NCBI GenBank assembly: GCA_026182355.1
Contig: JAPFBL010000008.1
Location: forward strand, 2,886,501 to 2,950,500
Length of the DNA stretch: 64,000 nt
From: Hermatobates lingyangjiaoensis
Taxonomy: Eukaryota; Arthropoda; Insecta; Hemiptera; Hermatobatidae
Direction of reading: 5' to 3'
Shown here: in pieces, positions 58,289 to 64,000 of the stretch
Layout: every line of letters starts with the position of its first letter
Position numbering within the stretch: the stretch's first letter is position 1
Notes under the pieces: generated by a model
Databases searched by the model: none
What the model saw: the letters and a program-made list of their open reading frames with translations, nothing else
What the model was told of the DNA's origin: nothing
Made by a program: the position numbers and the translations under genes

Positions 58289-58437
58289 ATACTGTCAAAA
58301 AAGTAGCAACAATAACAAGAACGAGGTTCTTTCCAGACGGACTTCTTCCCTTCTCGTCTCTTTCTGACAACGAACTGCGGTTCGAAATATTGAAAGCAAT
58401 TGTCTCGTTCTTTTTATGTGTTGCTACTTTTTAACAG
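58289..58437. repeat. Inverted repeat flanking a single hammerhead motif
   Basis: Outer arms 58289-58324 ('actgtcaaaaaagtagcaac') and 58402-58437 enclose one plus-strand motif. Confidence 0.75.
58361..58396 (+). ncRNA. Hammerhead-like motif, GAAC/GTTC helix II
   Basis: CTGACAA (58364-58370; G to A at the conserved G of the box), C, GAAC with GTTC around TGCG, GAA, ATAT, T, and TTT/GAA as a short helix I. It is similar to 53542-53575 but with a different loop. Confidence 0.6.
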
Positions 58438-58483
58438 TACTATTTTGTCTGGTTTGGACCGTTTCTTTATTATACGTTTTATT

Positions 58484-58590
58484 ATATATATTGTTATATA
58501 TATTTATATATATTGTTATATATATTTATAAATATTGTTATATATATATATATTATTATATATTTATATATATATTGTTATAATAATATA
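58484..58590. repeat. (TA)n / 'atattgttatat' tandem repeat
   Basis: A run of (TA)n broken by repeated 'attgttatat' units. Confidence 0.85.
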
Positions 58591-59481
58591 TAATATACTG
58601 TTGTACATTCAATATTATTATTTAGGATTATTTATATGGTCTTTAAATGAGTGGCTTCCCGTTAACGGATGGGTACGGTAAATTATAAGGCGTCTTCAAT
58701 TTTACTTGTGACGCTTGAAATTATTTCATAATTTACTTTCTTTATTAATAAACTTGTATTCATTTAAAGAATATTTCAAATATAAGATGAGTTGTGGACT
58801 GGTGGGCTTGGTATGTGACTAATACATCGCCCTCCTTCTCCCATGTGCCGCATTACTGATTGTTAGCGGTGAAGAATACAGCTGATGTTATCATCAGCAT
58901 GGATATGACAGGAAGTTGAGATATGACTGTGGTTTCTCGAGACCAGAATGCCTTGCAATATAGAGCTATCCCACTTTCTATTGGTGCCAGCAGGTGTTGA
59001 GTTCGCCCAATAAGGCGTGGCCCCAGACGTGACCAGCCCAGAGATCCTTGCGACAGACTCGCGTAGAATACAAACCACCCACACTTTAGCAACTCTTTTA
59101 TGTTCAGAGACGTTCTTCATGAGAAACACAGTGAGTCAGTCACGTGGTGCTGATTTTAATAAGTCCATTTTAATGACAAATTACTTCAAACGAAAAGCGG
59201 ACATGATTGGTCGTTTTATTGGCCTTCAGACATGTGCTCTTTTTCCTCTAATCTTTAATTGTATATTTATGTATCATTTTTGAACTATATATGCCTTTTT
59301 AGAAGTTATTCTTACATTATTTCGTATCATTGACAGACAGCGTAAATAACATAGCACCTCCTGATCCCCAACTGATCGAAATGAAAACCACCTGAAATAA
59401 AGTTTAATAAACAATAGACAAAAAAATATAATTAATTAGGCACATTTTAATTGTAATTGAAATATTGATTACATCAAAAGT
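58591..59481. other. Unassigned DNA, one GC-richer patch
   Basis: 58790-59130 is GC-richer with open minus-strand frames of 79 and 88 codons in different phases. I recognise no domain; it may be an old repeat. Confidence 0.35.
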
Positions 59482-59672
59482 AGGGACCAGAATAGCTTAA
59501 TGGAAACGTTCACGCTTCTGGAGGGGTATATGTGGGGTTCGATACCCACTCAAACCTCAATTTATTCACGGGGGAAGCGAAAGGAATCTGAGCACCTCCT
59601 CCATCAGAAGGGACGTTCAGCTGTCAGTTCCGAGGCTGTACGATGTAAGTACTCGTTAAAGTTTAGTCTCGG
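59482..59672 (+). repeat. SINE, 5' two-thirds
   Basis: Head 'agcttaatggaaacgttc', box B region 'ggggttcgatacccactc', body 'ctgagcacctcctcc' and 'ctgtacgatgtaagtactc'. The 3' part is missing. Confidence 0.8.
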
Positions 59673-61972
59673 TACAGAAGTGGATAACGTTTTCGAGAGC
59701 ACCTTCAGAAATCGGCAAACTCTTTGCCTTATATATTTTACTAATGGCAAACAGATTTTGTTGCACACATACTATTTAATATTAAGATTTATGTATTTGA
59801 TATTCTTTAGATTGTAAATGTATTATGCCACAACATTCAAAATTAGTTCAAAATACAATTAAATGATTATATTTACCTTTATAACATACACAGTTTTGTA
59901 TATATTATATAATGCCAAACTACTATAATATCTTGTTATATATAAAAAGAGTACGAAATATTAAACAGATTTAGTTGCAAGCATATTGTTTAATATTTCA
60001 TACTATTTTTGTATTTGGGTATTATTTAGATTGTAAAAAAAATTACCCTCACCATTCAAAGACTAGTTTAAAATCCAATTAATTAATTTTGTTTACCTTT
60101 ATAATATGTACAGTTTACGCTAAATGTATTATAACTTCATAAGAATGGATCACATAAAAAAACTTGATCTTGAATACTGGACAGACTTAAGGCATGAAGG
60201 TAATTAATCATCTTTACTTCAGTAAAGTTTACATTACACTGAGTACGTCATCCGTTATGAAAACATTTGAGTTGTACTTTTGAGTGCTGGGGATAACTCA
60301 TATGCGGTGTAGTTTTCCGCAGGCAATATTGACTCAATCGGAATTCTGCATAGATAGGTATTTTTGGAAGCCTTTGTTTTCCTTTACAAGTTTTCCACCT
60401 AGTTTGCTGGCTGTATCAGTTCGGTAGGCAGTCTCGCACTTCGCTTGTTAGAAACTCCCTGGTATACTTGTCACAGTCACTTAGAGCCATTTAGAATTAG
60501 AACCTTGTCGACTGCAGAGGATTGTCGGACTATGAATACTGGACTGAAAGGAAGGATAATGGCGGATACCTGATTCTTCTGGCTTAATTGGAAAGAAAAA
60601 TCTGTTTACGTCTTGTCTAATGAGAAACATTGAAATTAATCATAGGAAGTTACATTTCATCAAAGGTAGTTTGGTTTTCATTTGTTATTATTCGGTATAA
60701 AAATTCTGGTGATGAAGAAGTACGGCGAAGAAGAGGAAATTTAAGATGACAAATACATTTCGAATAGAATAACCAACTGAAGATGTTGATGATAGAGACT
60801 AAGGTAAGCAGAGTAAGAATGAAGTGCTTACTTTTGATCAGGAGGTCAAAAGTCGATCAGTTTGTAGCGGCAATAGCAGTAGTAGTTGCTTTATTCAAGG
60901 CAGCTGTTTATAACTTCAAGATAAGACGTAATTAGAACGGGAGACCTTTTAAACGACTTCTGCGTCATGGGCAGAATTATTCTTTGATCAAGATTGTTTG
61001 ATGTTCAAGATATCAGTATTATTCTTATGAATTCCGCTGCGATTCATTAACTTGTTACTCCCCCAACTGTATACTTAGCTAAATTTAAATCGTTGTCCTT
61101 GACTACTCCCTGTCATCGTCATCATTGATATTATCTAATTTTTACTTTAGTATCACTGTTTTGATCTGATAACCTTAATGCTTTTCTACATTTTTTTAAA
61201 ATTTTGTTTTAAATTTCGAAGTATTTGAATGATTTACATGTATATAAAACAGGGTCCAAGAAGCCTTTGACCTAGAAATTTGACCTGGAAATAGTGACCA
61301 ACAAGCGATATAAATATCAATTACGGATTACAATGTCAGGGTATTACGGATGCCAAATACACACTTGGATACTTACAGAAGCTTGTATTGGTAATAATAT
61401 TGCATACCTTACAACTAATATTATATCTTTTAAAGAGGATATTATCAACATTAATCATCAGATATTTATGTCCTCCCATGACCCAACATGGAAGGGAGAA
61501 CTTTTTCTTTGGTGTTTCTTTTATATTAAATACAAACTAATAAAAGTAACTATCACGACCTAAATAAAAAAAAAGTCAATAAAAATAGTTAAAAAAATAA
61601 TAATAAATATTCGGCATTGATAAATATAAGAAAAAAAATTAACTCCTCAAAAGTTCGGTGATCAAAAAAGCTTTTTTAATACATAGATATTTTCTTCAAA
61701 TTATTTTAAGAACTAAAATATGTAATTATTTTTCGGACCGTCTACTTCTTTTTTGTCTCTTGAGAACATATTTACGTTCCTTACTTTTTTTTTTTTTACA
61801 AATTTTTCGATCGTTTTAGATCATACAGGTTTCATTATATTTTCTAATTCACATTTTCATAAATTCTTTGGCGATTTTGTTGTAAATTTGATAAGTAATA
61901 CAATTAAATAAAAATAATTAATAATGACGAAAAGTGTAAAATTAAATAAACATATATGAATGGAATTTTCAG
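59673..61972. other. Unassigned AT-rich DNA
   Basis: No coding or structural feature recognised. 59870-60120 shows a loose duplication ('aatatttcatactattttt', 'attatttagattgta'). Confidence 0.4.
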
Positions 61973-62110
61973 GGAAATCTTGTAGGTCAGCGAAATGGTT
62001 GGTATCCCGATAAAACTGTGTACTTGGAGAAAGCACTGGTACAGGGGAAGTCCCTGTTTGATAAAAAGCTGATGAACTACTCTGTTGGTTTCACTGGGAT
62101 CATCTCTTTT
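61973..62110 (+). CDS. Candidate coding exon, 138 nt
   Basis: The acceptor 'tggaattttcag' ends at 61972 and the donor GTAAGA begins at 62111. The 138 nt hold 46 whole codons (phase 0 to phase 0), are GC-richer than the surroundings and have balanced residue use. The peptide starts GNLVGQRNGWYPDK and continues through 'EKALVQGKSLFDKK'. The G-x-x-N-G-W-Y-P pattern faintly recalls the end of an SH3 fold, but this is speculation. I do not recognise the protein. The frame stays open past the donor to 62206, so the exon end is not forced by a stop. No partner exon is certain. Confidence 0.45.
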
Positions 62111-63685
62111 GTAAGATCCTTAGGATTAGGCGCTGTTATGAGAGTAATAGCACCTTGCATAAACAAGCTGGCTCTTGATTATTCTTATATAATGATTATT
62201 CATTAAGAAACCGCTGGTAATTTCAATAATTATATCGTCCTGTTACCCTGTTACAACTTATATCTCAAGACATTGGCTCTAGGTGGTGACAGTTGCACCC
62301 TTTTGAATCATTTGTGTACAGAAAATATTTCTTATGAATGTCACAGGAAGTTTTTTTATCGTGGATCAAACTATTTAGGATTACACATCAGGAAGTTGTG
62401 TATTTATTCCAACGAATATTTATGTGTAAAGACATATTGTGTCTTTAGGATTAAAAAATCATGAATGCTTATAAATCAATGTTTTGGAGTTGAAGAACAA
62501 AATTCGGTGTTCGATTTTATCTTTTTTATGCTGCGGACCAGTGTCGTACTTTTGTTTCAATTCTTGGAAATGTTTTACCTGGCTGATTAAAAAGAAAAAA
62601 ATGAATGAAGTTTTCAATGAAGGTTGCACCGATTAATCGGCAAATAATCAGCCAATTAGCCAGTTGATCCGAATCGGCAATCAGGTTAATTAATCGACTA
62701 TTTTAGTTTGTTGCTAAATGTCTAATGACCCCTAAAAACATGCAAATTCTACTTTATGTTGATCTCTGAAATAAAAAGTATCCAAATAGATATTTTGTTT
62801 ACATAATTTCTCTTGTGTATTATGAACTACTAAATAATTGTTGACATTTAGAAAGACATAATATTTATTTGTAATTATTGTTTTAACCATTAAATTAAAA
62901 CATTCAATAATATAATAAAATTCTAGATAATATAAATAAAATTCCTATATTATCTAGAAATAATTTTTGAACGAAAAATTGAGCCAAATGATGCTGAACA
63001 GAAAATCTGCAGGAAATATAGACTAACTCATTAATTAAAGTTAAAATTTCTTAAATTGTATGATAGTAAAATAGGCATTCCCCCATTTTCAGGACGCAGT
63101 CAATGTATGTTACCTACAGTAAACAGCATTCTTGCTCGTTCTACTGAAGTAACTGGAGCACTCAATAAATGTTTCAACTATCCTACCACCAAAAAGGAGG
63201 AAATTATTTTCTTTTTAATTATGCTACGAAATTAACAACATTTCCTTGCAACAACGGTGATTTCAATGAAACGGCCAATTTCCTTATTGCAACTCTACTT
63301 TAATAAACTTTACTCCACTTTAATGATAAGTTCTTGTTAAGAAATAGTAAACTTTTACTGTAATTTCCAGGAATACTTTTATCTCCTATTCATTTCATGT
63401 ATAGCTCAGCAATAAATGACAAGTTTTACAAAATAAAAGAATTACTTTTCAATGGCCAAGTCGTATTTTCTAACGACTTTTTTTTTGTTTCTTTGCAATT
63501 ACCATAGTCTTTTATGATATTTTTTTTGTAAACTAGAGATGATTTTCTAGAAAAGCTAAAAGAAGTAAATATGGCAACCACCTGCCATAATATTTCAAAA
63601 TTGCACAGTTGACAATAAAACTCACTCAACTGCAATTTCGCTCTATTTGAATAAAGTTTGGAATACTATTATACTTATTGGAGGA
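62111..63685. other. Unassigned AT-rich DNA with a possible hAT-like fragment
   Basis: 62620-62715 ('gcaccgattaatcggcaaat', 'ggttaattaatcgacta') has the look of a DNA-transposon end. No inverted partner or target-site duplication could be fixed. The rest is featureless. Confidence 0.35.
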
Positions 63686-63689
63686 GATC

Positions 63690-63967
63690 ATGGTTGTGCC
63701 CCTCATTGCCAATGGCTTGCGTCCTTGCCTCTAGACTAGCTGATCCTGGGTTCGATTCTTACTCTGGCCCTCGATGTTTTCACGTAGGAGGTAATAAAAT
63801 CTGAGCATGTGATCACTCGGAGAGTCTGCTAGGCTATAGTCACCTAGCTTGTACGATGTCGGGTACTCGTTAAAGATAGCTTCTCTAAATACGTTTGAGT
63901 TAGACTCAGACTTACACTTAGACGTGACTTTGGCAAAATTTAGGACTACCGAATGTAGAATCAACCT
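63690..63967 (+). repeat. tRNA-derived SINE
   Basis: Head with 'ccaatggcttgcgtccttgc', box B region 'ctgggttcgattcttactc', body 'ctgagcatgtgatcac', 'cttgtacgatgtcgggtact', then 'aaaatttaggactaccgaat'. The tail is diverged near the window edge. Confidence 0.82.
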
Positions 63968-64000
63968 GGTAATGTGTCTCGCCCATTACTTAATGGGTGT

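Noticed and set aside
58853..59129. Overlapping minus-strand frames of 79 and 88 codons
   Set aside because: They are in different phases with no domain, start context or splice support.

Overview
This is AT-rich animal nuclear DNA, most likely from an arthropod. The evidence is a jockey-clade non-LTR retrotransposon, Penelope-like elements (PLEs), a tRNA-derived SINE family present in about a dozen copies, a Charlie-type hAT MITE and long (TA)n and (CA)n tracts. I see no complete host gene, no bona fide tRNA or rRNA gene, no operon and no CRISPR. The window reads as intergenic DNA or long introns filled by layers of mobile elements. A few short exon-like segments with good splice sites lie on the + strand: 4929-5028, 35319-35365, 43645-43667 and, most convincingly, 61973-62110.

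Layout. 0-12.5 kb: SINE copies, a 5'-truncated non-LTR retrotransposon with a 16-bp target-site duplication, and unassigned AT-rich DNA. 12.5-33.5 kb: several copies of a roughly 1.6-kb non-coding element ('element A'). Its first tandem block splits a 66-bp satellite. One element A copy was entered by a jockey-like retrotransposon, and this locus is now a large inverted duplication (arms 20553-22342 and 24312-26104 around a 1.97-kb spacer) in which two retrotransposon copies lie head to head. A 503-bp hAT MITE with an exact 8-bp duplication sits at 31255-31757. 33.5-41.7 kb: SINEs, two hammerhead-bearing inverted repeats and a 78-bp minisatellite. 41.7-58.5 kb: two broken PLEs (GIY-YIG endonuclease at 42.1-42.6 kb; reverse transcriptase end plus GIY-YIG at 52.1-53.2 kb) and many inverted repeats beside (TA)n tracts. 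58.5-64 kb: AT-rich DNA, two SINEs and the best exon candidate.

The most striking signal is a recurrent RNA motif: CTGANGA, one extra base, a hairpin, GAA, a short self-complementary stem and a closing helix I. This is the layout of a type I hammerhead ribozyme. It occurs in at least eight sequence families whose helix II and helix III differ in sequence but still pair. It lies downstream of both PLE coding remnants and is repeatedly arranged as head-to-head inverted pairs. Hammerheads are known from PLE terminal repeats. The number of families and the way the two arms at one locus share private mutations deserve follow-up.
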